Assembly (NCBI GenBank): GCA_963642705.1
Contig: CAVIHU010000001.1
Span: 186,001-250,000, forward strand
Reading direction: 5' to 3'
DNA length: 64,000 nucleotides
Source of the DNA: UBA11524 sp963642705
GTDB taxonomy: Bacteria; Bacillota; Clostridia; Christensenellales; Aristaeellaceae
Shown here: positions 8,656 to 18,162 of the stretch, in pieces
Layout: every line of letters starts with the position of its first letter
Numbering within the stretch: the first letter of the stretch is position 1
Translations under genes and position numbers: made by a program
The notes under the pieces: generated by a model
The model's input: the letters and a program-made list of their open reading frames with translations, nothing else
Databases searched by the model: none
Told to the model about the DNA's origin: nothing

Positions 8656-11262
8656 TTACAGCTTTCGTGCTTTTTCACGTAGCAGGAAGAGCTTGTTGAT
8701 GGCATCCATGGGTGTCAGTGCCATCACATCGAGCGTCTGTAATTCGTTAATGATTTCCGTTTTCTGATATTCGAACATGCTGACCTGTTCATCCTTACGC
8801 TTCGGTCCATTGGACAGAATATTCTGTCCGATCCCGTGCTGGTTGATATCGCTGACTTCCAGACGCGCCTGAATTTCGTGCGCACGCACAAGCACCGGAT
8901 GTGGTACGCCTGCCAAACGCGCTACATGAATGCCGAAGGAACGGTCAGCGCCGCCACGGATGATTTTTCGCAGGAAGATGACATCCTCGCCGTGCTCCTT
9001 GACGGAAATACAGTAATTCTGCACGCCCTCGATGTGCCCTTCAAGTTCGGAAAGCTCATGATAGTGAGTTGCGAATAACGTCTTTGCACCGCACTTTTCT
9101 TTATCGCACAGATATTCCACCACAGCCCAAGCGATGGCAAGTCCATCAAAGGTGCTTGTGCCGCGACCGATTTCGTCAAGAATGACGAGGGAATTTTTTG
9201 TGGCGTTGCGCAGGATATAAGCAGTTTCGCTCATTTCCACCATAAAGGTTGATTGGCCGCTTGCAAGGTCATCCGAAGCACCGACACGCGTAAAAATGCG
9301 GTCGGTTAGCGGAATTTTAGCTTCCTTCGCAGGTACAAACGCACCAATATGCGCCATGAGCACAATTAGCGCAACCTGCCGCATGAAGGTGCTTTTGCCG
9401 GCCATGTTCGGACCGGTGATGATGCACATGCGGCTGTCCTCGCTATTCAAGTGCGCGTCATTTGGCACAAAGCCTCCATCTGTCATGGTCTGCTCAACAA
9501 CCGGATGCCTGCCTTCTGTGATGTCTAAGGTGCCATCTCGCATGATTTCAGGGCGGACATAGTGATATTCGATGGCAGCCTTCGCCAGAGACAGTAACGC
9601 ATCAAGCTTCTTGAGCGCCATTGCAGTTTTCTGGATTCTGGAAATCTGCTCGGCAATTTTCTCACGAATCTCCGTGAACAGCTGCAGCTCCAGACGGACA
9701 GACTGCTCCTGCGCACCGACGATTTTTTGCTCAATTTCCTTGAGTTCAGGCGTCATGTAGCGTTCACAGTTTGCCAGCGTCTGTTTGCGGACGTAGCGTT
9801 CCGGCACCATTTCATAGAACGACTTGCTGACCTCAATATAATAGCCGAATACTCGATTATACTGGATGCGCAGGTTCCGGATGCCAGTTTCCTGACGTTC
9901 CTTTTGCTCCAATTCAAGAATCCATTGCTTGCCGTTTGTCGATGCGGTGCGGTATTCATCGAGCATGGGCGAATAGCCGTCATTGATAATGCCGCCCTCG
10001 GTAATCAGCACCGGCGCATCCGGGTGAATGGCTCGCGTCAGCAGCTCCGTCAGTTCAGGCAGACAGTCCAGCTCGTTACGGATTTCCAGCACGGATTGGC
10101 TCTTTGCGTCGCGCAGCAGATCGCGAATCTTCGGTACCTTTTGCAGCGATGCACAGAGCGACAGGCAGTCGCGTGCGTTAATCGACTTGTAAGACACCTT
10201 CGACAGCAGACGCTCGATGTCGTAAACGCCCTGCAGTTCCTCAGAAAGCGTCATGGTCAATACATGTTCATCGGCAAATTCGCTGACCGCATCGAGCCGG
10301 CGGTTGATTTTGGCTTCATTGACCAACGGCTGTTCAATCCATGTGCGCAGGAGACGCCCGCCCATGGCGGTGCTCGTCTTGTCCAGCAGCCACAGAAGGC
10401 TCCCCTTGCGGTTTCTGCCGCGGATGGATTCGACAAGTTCCAGATTACGCCGCGTGTTGCGGTCGAGCAGCATGATGTCCTGCCCCTGATAGATGCGCAG
10501 ACTCGTCATGTGTTCCAACGAATTTTTCTGTGTGTCGGACAGGTAACGCATCAGCGCTCCCGCGGCACATGCACCGTATTTGTATTCATCACTCAGCCCC
10601 AGTGGCGAGAGGTCATTCAGAGCAAAATGATTGCACAGTGTTTCCGATGCGTTGGAAAACTGAAACCAAGCCGACGGCTGCTCGGATACATACTCAGCTT
10701 CGCGATGCAGGCATTCGCGCAGCCTGACCTGCTCGTTCGTTATGATTTCCATCGGCGCAATGCGTGCAATTTCATCGGCGAGCGTGCTTTCCGGCTGTAG
10801 AATCTCGTAAACGTAGAATTCGCCTGTTGATACGTCAGCAAAGGCAAGGCCAGCGCGATCTGATGCAAAGCAGACGCTGAGCAGATAGTTATTGCTCTTT
10901 TCATCAAGCATCGTGGATTCTATAACCGTACCCGGCGTGATGATGCGTGTTACGGCGCGTTTAACAAGACCCTTTGCAAGCGCAGGATCCTCCATCTGAT
11001 CGCAAATGGCGACCTTGTAACCCTTCTCAATCAGCTTTTCGATATACGTATCGACCGCATGATACGGCACGCCGCACATCGGTGCCCGTTCGGACAGACC
11101 GCAGTCTTTGCCAGTCAGCGTAAGCTCCAGCTCACGCGAAACTGTCTTGGCATCATCAAAGAACATCTCGTAAAAGTCACCGATGCGGAAAAAGAGAATG
11201 CAGTCCTTGTGCTCTGCCTTTGTGTCGAGATACTGCTGCATCATCGGCGTGACGCTTGCCAT
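8656..11262 (-). CDS. mutS: DNA mismatch repair protein MutS
   Basis: This 868-residue protein recognises base mismatches. The N-terminal mismatch reader contains GDFYEMF, where the Phe and Glu stack on and contact the mispaired base. The C-terminal ATPase has Walker A GPNMAGKST, the Walker B/D-loop DEIGRGTSTFDG and the switch ATHYHEL. Domain order and length match MutS1 of Firmicutes. The start at 11262 gives the usual MASVTPMMQQY beginning; upstream there is only a weak AGGGA ribosome site. It is followed 30 bases later by mutL. Confidence 0.97.
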   Translation of the reverse strand: MASVTPMMQQYLDTKAEHKDCILFFRIGDFYEMFFDDAKTVSRELELTLTGKDCGLSERAPMCGVPYHAVDTYIEKLIEKGYKVAICDQMEDPALAKGLVKRAVTRIITPGTVIESTMLDEKSNNYLLSVCFASDRAGLAFADVSTGEFYVYEILQPESTLADEIARIAPMEIITNEQVRLRECLHREAEYVSEQPSAWFQFSNASETLCNHFALNDLSPLGLSDEYKYGACAAGALMRYLSDTQKNSLEHMTSLRIYQGQDIMLLDRNTRRNLELVESIRGRNRKGSLLWLLDKTSTAMGGRLLRTWIEQPLVNEAKINRRLDAVSEFADEHVLTMTLSEELQGVYDIERLLSKVSYKSINARDCLSLCASLQKVPKIRDLLRDAKSQSVLEIRNELDCLPELTELLTRAIHPDAPVLITEGGIINDGYSPMLDEYRTASTNGKQWILELEQKERQETGIRNLRIQYNRVFGYYIEVSKSFYEMVPERYVRKQTLANCERYMTPELKEIEQKIVGAQEQSVRLELQLFTEIREKIAEQISRIQKTAMALKKLDALLSLAKAAIEYHYVRPEIMRDGTLDITEGRHPVVEQTMTDGGFVPNDAHLNSEDSRMCIITGPNMAGKSTFMRQVALIVLMAHIGAFVPAKEAKIPLTDRIFTRVGASDDLASGQSTFMVEMSETAYILRNATKNSLVILDEIGRGTSTFDGLAIAWAVVEYLCDKEKCGAKTLFATHYHELSELEGHIEGVQNYCISVKEHGEDVIFLRKIIRGGADRSFGIHVARLAGVPHPVLVRAHEIQARLEVSDINQHGIGQNILSNGPKRKDEQVSMFEYQKTEIINELQTLDVMALTPMDAINKLFLLREKARKL

Positions 11263-11279
11263 TTCTGTTCCCTGCTTTC

Positions 11280-11687
11280 TTAATGACATCCGCTGCAGGA
11301 GGAGCAGTTGCCGCTGCATCCGCCAGTGCTACTGCTATCATCCTCTGTTTCGCCTGTCACGACGAGACGCAGAATCCGGTTTACATTGTCCATCATATCC
11401 TGATATTGCTTCTGAGCATCGCGCATTTCCTTGATAATGGGGCAGTTGTCCATCTGCTGCTGCGCCTCCTCAAGCTCCTGTGCCGCTGCAGCGATGGCAA
11501 CCGGGTCGACGTCCTGTCTGCGCATCGCCTGTTCTGTTGCCGTCCTCTTCTCCATGTAGGCGGCAATCGCCTGCGTTGCCTCCGGATTGGACGTGACGCT
11601 TTCCTCTAACTGATGCATATGCTGATACACATCGCTGCGCAGAATCGCTTCCGCCAGCTTCTGTGCGCACATCATAACCTCACGCAT
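11280..11687 (-). CDS. YlbF/YmcA (Ric) family regulator with Cys-rich tail
   Basis: This 135-residue helical protein has the YlbF/YmcA fold pattern of long Gln/Glu/Ala-rich helices. It ends in a Gly/Ser/Cys tail with four cysteines (GGCSGNCSSCSGCH). In B. subtilis the related RicA (YmcA), RicF (YlbF) and RicT form a complex that binds [4Fe-4S] clusters and directs RNase Y mRNA processing. In B. subtilis ymcA lies between miaB and mutS, exactly the position here, which favours RicA orthology. The start at 11687 is set by GGAGGG seven bases upstream. Confidence 0.85.
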   Translation of the reverse strand: MREVMMCAQKLAEAILRSDVYQHMHQLEESVTSNPEATQAIAAYMEKRTATEQAMRRQDVDPVAIAAAAQELEEAQQQMDNCPIIKEMRDAQKQYQDMMDNVNRILRLVVTGETEDDSSSTGGCSGNCSSCSGCH

Positions 11688-11708
11688 AGAAATTCCCTCC
11701 ATCACAAA

Positions 11709-13109
11709 TCAAATCCGCTCGCCGAGCAGCGTGTTGTTCCGGACACCTGTAATTTTGACACGGATGATTTCACCGATATCTGCTGCATTGCCGGGAAAAG
11801 TTACGGACAGCCCATGGAGCCCATGACCAGACACATCATTGTCACTGCGGCGGCTCAATCCTTCGACAAGCACTTCTTCTTCCGTGCCGATGAACCGTGC
11901 CATTGTTCGCTGCTGGCATTCCTCCTGCACCTTCAGCAGCATCTGAATGCGTCTCGCGGAAACGTCTTCCGGAATCTGGTCCGGCATTTTTGCGGCAACA
12001 GTCCCTGCTCTGGGTGAATAAATAAATGTGAACGCCGAGTCATAGCCGACCTCGCGGACAAGTGAAAGTGTATCCTCGAACTGTTCCTCTGTTTCCCCAG
12101 GAAAGCCCACAATAATGTCCGTCGTCAGCCCGATATCTGGCACGGTTTCACGCAGCTTCCTTACACGTTCGAGATATTGTGCACGCGTATAGTGACGGTT
12201 CATGCGCCGGAGAATCTCGTCATTGCCATGCTGGACAGGCAAATGAAACTGCGGTAGGATATGCTTTGAACTGCCCATGATTTCAATCAATTCGTCTGAC
12301 AAGTCTTTCGGATGGCTCGTCATGAAGCGAATGCGCGGAATGCCGATTTCATCAAGTGCGCGAAGCAACTGCGCAAAGGTCGCTGGTTTTTCCAGCCCTT
12401 TGCCGTAGCTGTTGACATTCTGCCCGAGAAGCATGATTTCCTTCACGCCGCTGTCACGCAGTTCAGCAGCCTCTGCTAGAATCGCATCCATCTTGCGGGA
12501 ACGCTCTCGACCGCGGACATATGGTACAATGCAGTATGTGCAGAAGTTGTCGCAGCCGTACATAATCGTAATGTACGCTGCGTCATGACGCAGCCGCTGC
12601 ACAGGCAGCCCCTCGGCAATGGTGTCCTTTTGATCGACCTCCACTACGCTACGGTCGCTCTTCATCGCCTGAAAAAGAAGCTCTGGTAAGCGGTACAGGT
12701 TCGACGTGCCGAATGCGAGGTCAATAAAACGGTATTGCTTGAGAATTTTTTCAGCCATGCCTGGCTGCTGAATCATGCATCCGCATACGCCGATCATGAG
12801 ACGCGGATTCTTCTTGCGAATCTCCTTGAGCCATGTGACATTGCCGAGTGCGCGCCTCTCTGCATTATCACGAACACAGCACGTATTGAACAGCACAAAG
12901 TCAGCTTCCTCGCGGTTTTCCGTTTCCGTCATGCCCATTTCACTAAGCATGCCCGAAAGAATCTCGCTGTCATGGGTGTTCATTTGGCAGCCGTAGGTGA
13001 CGATATGATAGCTCTTGGGGGCATCGGACATCAGGCGAATTTGCCGGATGTACTGCTGCTGTTCCTCAAGCTGGCTTTCAGTTATAATGACAGGCTTTCT
13101 GTCGCTCAT
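11709..13109 (-). CDS. miaB: tRNA-2-methylthio-N6-dimethylallyladenosine synthase MiaB
   Basis: This 466-residue radical-SAM methylthiotransferase adds the 2-methylthio group to i6A37 of tRNA. The N-terminal auxiliary-cluster cysteines are in TYGCQMN, NTCCVRD and GVCGC; the radical-SAM cluster is CDNFCTYC; the C-terminal TRAM domain covers about residues 400-466. The first 35 residues are a family-typical extension. The ribosome site GGAGG is six bases before the ATG. It sits 20 bases after the RNase G gene in the same run of minus-strand genes. Confidence 0.96.
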   Translation of the reverse strand: MSDRKPVIITESQLEEQQQYIRQIRLMSDAPKSYHIVTYGCQMNTHDSEILSGMLSEMGMTETENREEADFVLFNTCCVRDNAERRALGNVTWLKEIRKKNPRLMIGVCGCMIQQPGMAEKILKQYRFIDLAFGTSNLYRLPELLFQAMKSDRSVVEVDQKDTIAEGLPVQRLRHDAAYITIMYGCDNFCTYCIVPYVRGRERSRKMDAILAEAAELRDSGVKEIMLLGQNVNSYGKGLEKPATFAQLLRALDEIGIPRIRFMTSHPKDLSDELIEIMGSSKHILPQFHLPVQHGNDEILRRMNRHYTRAQYLERVRKLRETVPDIGLTTDIIVGFPGETEEQFEDTLSLVREVGYDSAFTFIYSPRAGTVAAKMPDQIPEDVSARRIQMLLKVQEECQQRTMARFIGTEEEVLVEGLSRRSDNDVSGHGLHGLSVTFPGNAADIGEIIRVKITGVRNNTLLGERI

Positions 13110-13129
13110 GTTGTTCCTCCATTGGGAAT

Positions 13130-14275
13130 TTAGGATTCAGAATCGGCGGATGTTGCAGGCATGTCGTTCAGCATTTCCCGCAACGGCGGTCGAGAGCGCT
13201 TTCGTGTCATCTCGATTAAGCCCAGCGATGTCATGCCATGGATGACGGTCTTGATGCGGTCAGCCGCAAATGCGTCTGCAAGCGCATTCAGCACCTGATT
13301 GCGGTGCTCCTGCGTTTTCATGTCGATCATGTCGATGATGATGATGCCGCTCACATTGCGCAGACGAACCTGCCGGGCAATTTCCGCGCACGCCTCCAAG
13401 TTCAGGTGAAGCACAGTGTCCTCCAGTTGGCGGCTGCCCGTATATTTCGACGTGTTGACATCGATGACGGTCATTGCTTCGCAGGGGTCAATAACAAGCG
13501 TTCCACCACTGTTCAGCCAGACGTGCCGCTCCTGCGCACGCTTGAGCTGCTGACCGATTTTGTATACCATCAGCAGATTTTCAGCAACTAAGTGCACTGG
13601 AGCAACAAACTCCAGTTGCTTCACTTGCGCAGGGTCATCCGTGACGATGAGATCGATTCCCTTCGGGCGGTAGTCATCAATCACGGTTTCCAGCACAGTG
13701 CGTGGGCGACTGATGATGGACGGCACATGGGCGATCGGCGCAGCATGTGCGATATCCTGCCAACGGACAAAGAGTTCCTCTGCTTCTTGACGGATGTCGC
13801 TTTCCTCTGTATTTTCTGCGGCTGTCCGCATCACAAGTCCGAAGCGGTTCTGCGCAATGTCCCTGCCAAGTTCCTTGAGTGATTGCCGCCTTTCATACTG
13901 CCGTATCTTAGATGATACGGCAATCATCCGATTCATCGGCATCAGCAGCATATGTTCGCCGCAAAGGCTGATATCACGCGTAAGATAGGCGCCCTTGTCG
14001 CCTTGCGCTTCCTTGCGAATCTGCACAATGACTGCATCGCCTGTTTTTGGATAGCCGAGTCCTGTGTTTTTCTCTTCCAGCGGCAGAAAACCGTTTTTTT
14101 TCTGCCCGATGGCAACGAATGCTGCCTTCATGCCAGGCACAATCCGTTCAACATGTCCGAGCAGAATCGCTTCAGCAGAAGCGTTCTTTTCAGGAAAAAA
14201 GACCTCCACCAGGCGCTCATCTTCAAGGATGCCAATCAGCGGGTGTTCGCCCTGATGCACCAGCAATGTTCTCAT
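13130..14275 (-). CDS. ribonuclease G/E family protein, short form
   Basis: This 381-residue endoribonuclease has an S1-like RNA-binding segment (about residues 35-115) and the RNase H-like catalytic domain with the two metal-binding Asp clusters, VIDVNT and IIDMIDMK. Family members cut single-stranded AU-rich RNA and mature rRNA ends. After the conserved MTRKRSR segment the protein ends within about 20 residues, so the CPxCxGxG zinc-link that joins subunits in E. coli RNase E/G is absent. It overlaps the preceding DUF2344 gene by ATGA. Confidence 0.9.
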   Translation of the reverse strand: MRTLLVHQGEHPLIGILEDERLVEVFFPEKNASAEAILLGHVERIVPGMKAAFVAIGQKKNGFLPLEEKNTGLGYPKTGDAVIVQIRKEAQGDKGAYLTRDISLCGEHMLLMPMNRMIAVSSKIRQYERRQSLKELGRDIAQNRFGLVMRTAAENTEESDIRQEAEELFVRWQDIAHAAPIAHVPSIISRPRTVLETVIDDYRPKGIDLIVTDDPAQVKQLEFVAPVHLVAENLLMVYKIGQQLKRAQERHVWLNSGGTLVIDPCEAMTVIDVNTSKYTGSRQLEDTVLHLNLEACAEIARQVRLRNVSGIIIIDMIDMKTQEHRNQVLNALADAFAADRIKTVIHGMTSLGLIEMTRKRSRPPLREMLNDMPATSADSES

Positions 14276-14940
14276 AAATTCTCCAATGCCGTTAAATTGC
14301 CTTCCTCGTCGCGTCCGAGTAAGCCGTTGCGGATGACGAGCATATCCGGTTTACATTCCAGTCCGCAGAATTCCGACAGCGCCGTCAGCAGCATGTCAGG
14401 CTTGCATGCGACCGTCTCCGTCAGTGTAACAACCGCATGAATAGATTTTCCCTCATTGGTCAGTGTATGAATCAGCGGCTTAATATTGATTTCCTTCTCA
14501 CTCGATTTTGTCCGGCGGATAGCCATAATGCTCTCCTGTTCGAGGAAAGCTGGAATTGCCGCAATCAGCCTTTCCGCAGTCTGCTTATCTGAGATTGTCA
14601 GCGTATAATCTGCCGCTTGAACGAGCGCCATCATCGCCGGATGCTTGTCCTCAAGCGGTCGTGCGTAGGATAATTGCATATCCGGCGGCAACGCATGATT
14701 CATCCGTGCAAGAAATTCTTCTGGTGACACTGCGGAGGTCATCATGACATCAAGGATCTCTTTTTTTCCTGCTGCACCGGTGGAAAGCGCCGATGCGAAC
14801 GTCAGTAGAATATGGGGGTTATATCCGTTTGAATAGCTCACCGGAAGTCCGGAACGACGAAACGCACGCATCATAGCACGCTGGATGTCCAAATGACCGA
14901 TATGGCGCAGCCGGACTCCTTTTTCAAAGACAGCCATCAT
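14272..14940 (-). CDS. TIGR03936 family radical-SAM-associated protein (DUF2344)
   Basis: This protein of about 222 residues matches the DUF2344/TIGR03936 family by its opening (VRLRHIGHLDIQR) and its PVSYSNGYNPH segment. It has no radical-SAM cysteines of its own. The family is nearly always coded next to TIGR03960 radical-SAM proteins, often beside RNase G, as here. The function is unknown; a role in RNA or ribosome modification is often inferred from neighbours. The ATG at 14940 overlaps the upstream stop (ATGA); a TTG three codons earlier is the alternative. Confidence 0.88.
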   Translation of the reverse strand: MMAVFEKGVRLRHIGHLDIQRAMMRAFRRSGLPVSYSNGYNPHILLTFASALSTGAAGKKEILDVMMTSAVSPEEFLARMNHALPPDMQLSYARPLEDKHPAMMALVQAADYTLTISDKQTAERLIAAIPAFLEQESIMAIRRTKSSEKEINIKPLIHTLTNEGKSIHAVVTLTETVACKPDMLLTALSEFCGLECKPDMLVIRNGLLGRDEEGNLTALENL

Positions 14941-16793
14941 CCGCAATATTTACACACCCCCTTGAAGCGCTGAAGTCCGCAGCCATTGCAGCCCTTGCGG
15001 CAGTCCCCGGTCGTCTGTGCCTTCTCTGCCTTTTCCTTTTCACGCCACAGAAAGTCCTTTGTCACGCCGCAGTCAATGACATCCCATGGCATGATTTCAT
15101 CCTTCTCGCGTCTGCGGAAGGCATAAAATGCAGGGTCAATGCCTGTTTCGGCAAATGCCTCACGCCACATGTCATACTTGAATTGCTCCGTCCAGCCGTC
15201 GAGAATGCAGCCCTTCTGGTAGGCACGCAGAAGCACCTTGCCCATTTTTCGGTCGCCACGCGCAAAGCATGCCTCGAGATAGCTCAAATCCGACTGATGA
15301 TAATGGAAATTGACGCCTTTGATGCGCAGCAGTTCACACAGATACCGCTGCTTTTCGTTGACAACGTCCTGCGTATCCTGCGGCTCCCACTGAAACGGCG
15401 TAAACGGCTTCGGCACGAATACCGAGGCACTGCACGTGACACGCAGCCCCTTCGCACGTTCACCCTTCGGCACAGCGAAATAAGCACTGACAACCTTGCG
15501 TGCCAAATCGGCAATGCCTTCCAGGTCCTCCTTCGTTTCCGTCGGCAGACCCATCATGAAATACAGCTTGACGCTACTCCAGCCGCCATGGAAGGCATCC
15601 GTCACCTTGCTGATGAGATCTTCCTCTGTCACGCCCTTGTTGATGACATCGCGCAGGCGCTGCGTACCTGCCTCCGGCGCAAAGGTCAAGCTTGTCTTCT
15701 TCTCTTTCTGCGTTTCTTCAAGCGATTCTTTCAGCACGCTGTCCAGCCGTAGCGACGGCAAAGAGATGGATACGCGCTTCTCGTTGAGACGCCGAAGCAG
15801 TTCACGGATGAGCTCCGCTAAACAGGTATAATCACCGGATGAAAGGCTTGTCAGGCTGATTTCCTCATAGCCTGTTGTATTCACGAGTTTCAGTGCCAAA
15901 TCGACCAGATGCTCAAGGCTACGTTCACGGACAGGACGATACAGAATGCCTGCCTGACAAAAGCGGCAACCGCGAGTGCATCCGCGCATGATCTCCAGCA
16001 TGATGCGATCATGGATGATCTCCATGTATGGTACCGGGATTTCTTCGGGATAATATGTTTGGTCGAGATCAGGAATGATCGCCTTCAACACGTGCTCCGG
16101 CGCTTCAGGGCAGTTGGGCTTCATCGAGGCGATGGTGTCGTCCTCGTTATAGGAGACATCATAGAGAGCCGGAACATACACGCCGCGGACAGCGCAAAGC
16201 CGCTTCAGGATAGTCATACGGCTTGCACCTTCCTCGCGGCCTTGCATAATGACGCGGTTGAGCTCAAGAATCTGCTCTTCGCCATCGCCGACCATGAACG
16301 CATCGATAAAATCAGCCAGCGGTTCGGGATTGAACGCGCACGGTCCGCCGGCCACAATGATCGGATCCGTCTCATTTCGTTCCTCACGAAGCAACGGAAT
16401 GCCGCCAAGCTCAAGCATGGCCAGAATATTGCTGTAGCTCATTTCGTATTGCAGCGTAAAGCCGACAACGTCAAACTCGCTCAGCGCACTGCGGCTTTCG
16501 AGCGTGAAAAGTGGCACATGCTCCTGCTTCAGCAATTCGATCATGTCTACCCAAGGCATGAACGTGCGTTCACAGAGCATATCCGGCTGCGCATTGATTC
16601 CGGCATAAAGAATTTTCATGCCCAGATGGGACATGCCGACTTCATATGTATCCGGAAAACAAAAAGCAAAGTGTAGCTTCGCACTGTTCCAGTCTTTGAG
16701 CTGTGTATTCATTTCGCTGCCGGTATAGCGCGCAGGTTTTTGCACCTGATCGAGCATCCGGGCGATGACTTCCTGATGAATCTCGGATCGCAA
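14937..16793 (-). CDS. TIGR03960 family B12-binding-like radical SAM protein
   Basis: This 618-residue protein has an N-terminal cobalamin-binding-like domain (about 30-190), a radical-SAM core with CTRGCRFC near residue 290, and a C-terminal Cys-rich tail (CRKGCNGCGLQ...CKYC) that could hold another Fe-S cluster. The substrate is unknown. The start is a TTG at 16793 with AAGGAGG ten bases upstream. It opens the likely nine-gene operon that continues to about 4404, where all gaps are at most 30 bases and four junctions overlap or nearly touch. Confidence 0.92.
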   Translation of the reverse strand: MRSEIHQEVIARMLDQVQKPARYTGSEMNTQLKDWNSAKLHFAFCFPDTYEVGMSHLGMKILYAGINAQPDMLCERTFMPWVDMIELLKQEHVPLFTLESRSALSEFDVVGFTLQYEMSYSNILAMLELGGIPLLREERNETDPIIVAGGPCAFNPEPLADFIDAFMVGDGEEQILELNRVIMQGREEGASRMTILKRLCAVRGVYVPALYDVSYNEDDTIASMKPNCPEAPEHVLKAIIPDLDQTYYPEEIPVPYMEIIHDRIMLEIMRGCTRGCRFCQAGILYRPVRERSLEHLVDLALKLVNTTGYEEISLTSLSSGDYTCLAELIRELLRRLNEKRVSISLPSLRLDSVLKESLEETQKEKKTSLTFAPEAGTQRLRDVINKGVTEEDLISKVTDAFHGGWSSVKLYFMMGLPTETKEDLEGIADLARKVVSAYFAVPKGERAKGLRVTCSASVFVPKPFTPFQWEPQDTQDVVNEKQRYLCELLRIKGVNFHYHQSDLSYLEACFARGDRKMGKVLLRAYQKGCILDGWTEQFKYDMWREAFAETGIDPAFYAFRRREKDEIMPWDVIDCGVTKDFLWREKEKAEKAQTTGDCRKGCNGCGLQRFKGVCKYCG

Positions 16794-16846
16794 GATGAAC
16801 GTACCTCCTTAGACCGATGCGTTGAGAGCATTTTAACGCACATTAT

Positions 16847-16875
16847 AATGTACCATTTTTCGTCTTGAAGGTCAA
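16847..16875 (-). promoter_or_regulatory. promoter of the TIGR03960-rng-miaB-mutSL-miaA operon
   Basis: Minus strand: TTGACC (16875-16870), 17-base spacer, TACATT (16852-16847), about 55 bases before the TTG start. An overlapping palindromic ATTATAAT at 16842-16849 offers a better -10 sequence but with a poorer spacing. Confidence 0.6.
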
Positions 16876-16954
16876 CCGGTTTGCGAATGAAAATTTAATG
16901 GCAGATTTCTGGAATCTATGCATCAAAAATGTGCAAATGCAGTAAAATCTATCC

Positions 16955-16983
16955 TTGACAGATTGTTCCATATGAAATACACT
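16955..16983 (+). promoter_or_regulatory. promoter of the secreted DUF6273 gene
   Basis: TTGACA at 16955-16960, 17-base spacer, TACACT at 16978-16983, about 50 bases before the start codon. It is divergent to the operon promoter at 16847-16875. Confidence 0.7.
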
Positions 16984-17032
16984 AAATTTAGGGAGACTAA
17001 AAAAATATAATACTTGAAAGGATGGATATTTC

Positions 17033-18157
17033 TTGCGTACGAAGCTCTGGATTTCTTTTCTTCTCACGCCTGTTTTCTTGATGATGTTGATTCTATCAGC
17101 ATTTGCAGATGACAGTGTCTATGTCGGTCAGACATTTTACTTTGGTCATTATGAACAGGATGGCAATCTTTATAACGGTTCAGAGTCTATTCTCTGGCGT
17201 ATCTACAGCATCGATTACAGCAGCCGAACAGTCTGCGCAGTGAGCGAATATGGTCTAGACGCCATGGTCTACAACTATTCGACTTCAACGACTTCATGGG
17301 GCAACAGTGCCATCAGGTCGTGGCTGAACAGCACATTTCTGTCGAGCGCTTTCTCTGCTGCGGAACAGTCGCAGATGTACGCCCAGTATGCCAGCAATTC
17401 TTATGATTTCGTCTTCCTGCTCAACCAGTGGGAGATTGAGTACTATCTGGATACAGAAATGCTTTACTGCACCGAATACGCACGTCAACGCGGCGCGTAT
17501 GTTGCCAGTGATACGGGTACCTGCTCCTACTGGGTGCGTCAGGATGCCTCTTCAACATTTGGCACGTTTGTTGGAGCACATGGCAGTTTCTATGACCATG
17601 GCAACAAGGTTACTGAACCGGATAATGCTGTCCGTCCTGCCGTTCGGTTGTCCTTTGACGCAGTATTCGGCAGGTTGAACACTTCAGTTCCAGCACAAAC
17701 CTGCGGTGGACTGAGTGCGGTGACACTCAAGCCTGTTGCAACGCGTTCCGGTCCGTCTACAAAGTACGATGAACTCGGTACATATTGGAAAGAGGGCGGT
17801 CACAACGTGACGGTTATTTCTCGTGCATCCGGCAACGACATCTGGTGGCTTCAGATCGAATTTGAATATAACGGTCAAATGGTGCGCGTATACACCGGTC
17901 AGCAGCGCGTGAACATAGACGTTGATCTTGTGCCGATTGAGGGCGGCGCATACGCTGAAGGATATGTCAGCATAGATACAACGCCGTATTATGGTCCTGG
18001 TACAAACTACAAGCAGCACAAAACCGTCGTTTCGGCGGGCACTGTGGGCAGTGTCATCTCAACGGAAAACGGCTATGTCTGTCTTGAATTTCAGCAGTCA
18101 AAGGCATCACAGCGTCGGCGCGTCTGGCTGCCGGAATCGAATGTGTTCGTCTATTGA
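17033..18157 (+). CDS. secreted protein with DUF6273 domain and two SH3-like repeats
   Basis: This 374-residue protein has a signal peptide (about 1-25, ending AFADD). A DUF6273-type domain follows (about 30-215), recognised from the WGNSAIRSWLNS stretch and the closing AVRPAVRLSFD. Two C-terminal SH3-like modules come next (about 235-300 and 310-374), each with a Gly-Pro-[GS]-[TN] tyrosine turn as in SH3b wall-binding repeats. The role is unknown; location outside the membrane and attachment to cell wall are inferences. The start is TTG at 17033 with AAAGGA ten bases upstream; the ATG at 17022 is out of frame. It is a single-gene unit with its own promoter and terminator. Confidence 0.8.
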   Translation: MRTKLWISFLLTPVFLMMLILSAFADDSVYVGQTFYFGHYEQDGNLYNGSESILWRIYSIDYSSRTVCAVSEYGLDAMVYNYSTSTTSWGNSAIRSWLNSTFLSSAFSAAEQSQMYAQYASNSYDFVFLLNQWEIEYYLDTEMLYCTEYARQRGAYVASDTGTCSYWVRQDASSTFGTFVGAHGSFYDHGNKVTEPDNAVRPAVRLSFDAVFGRLNTSVPAQTCGGLSAVTLKPVATRSGPSTKYDELGTYWKEGGHNVTVISRASGNDIWWLQIEFEYNGQMVRVYTGQQRVNIDVDLVPIEGGAYAEGYVSIDTTPYYGPGTNYKQHKTVVSAGTVGSVISTENGYVCLEFQQSKASQRRRVWLPESNVFVY

Positions 18158-18162
18158 ACTGT

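Noticed and set aside
9727..10800. 357-codon open frame on the plus strand
   Set aside because: It is antisense to mutS, has no ribosome site, and its composition mirrors the mutS codons; mutS motifs are intact on the other strand.
17022..17033. ATG at 17022 as start of the secreted DUF6273 gene
   Set aside because: It is out of frame. The TTG at 17033 gives a clean signal peptide.
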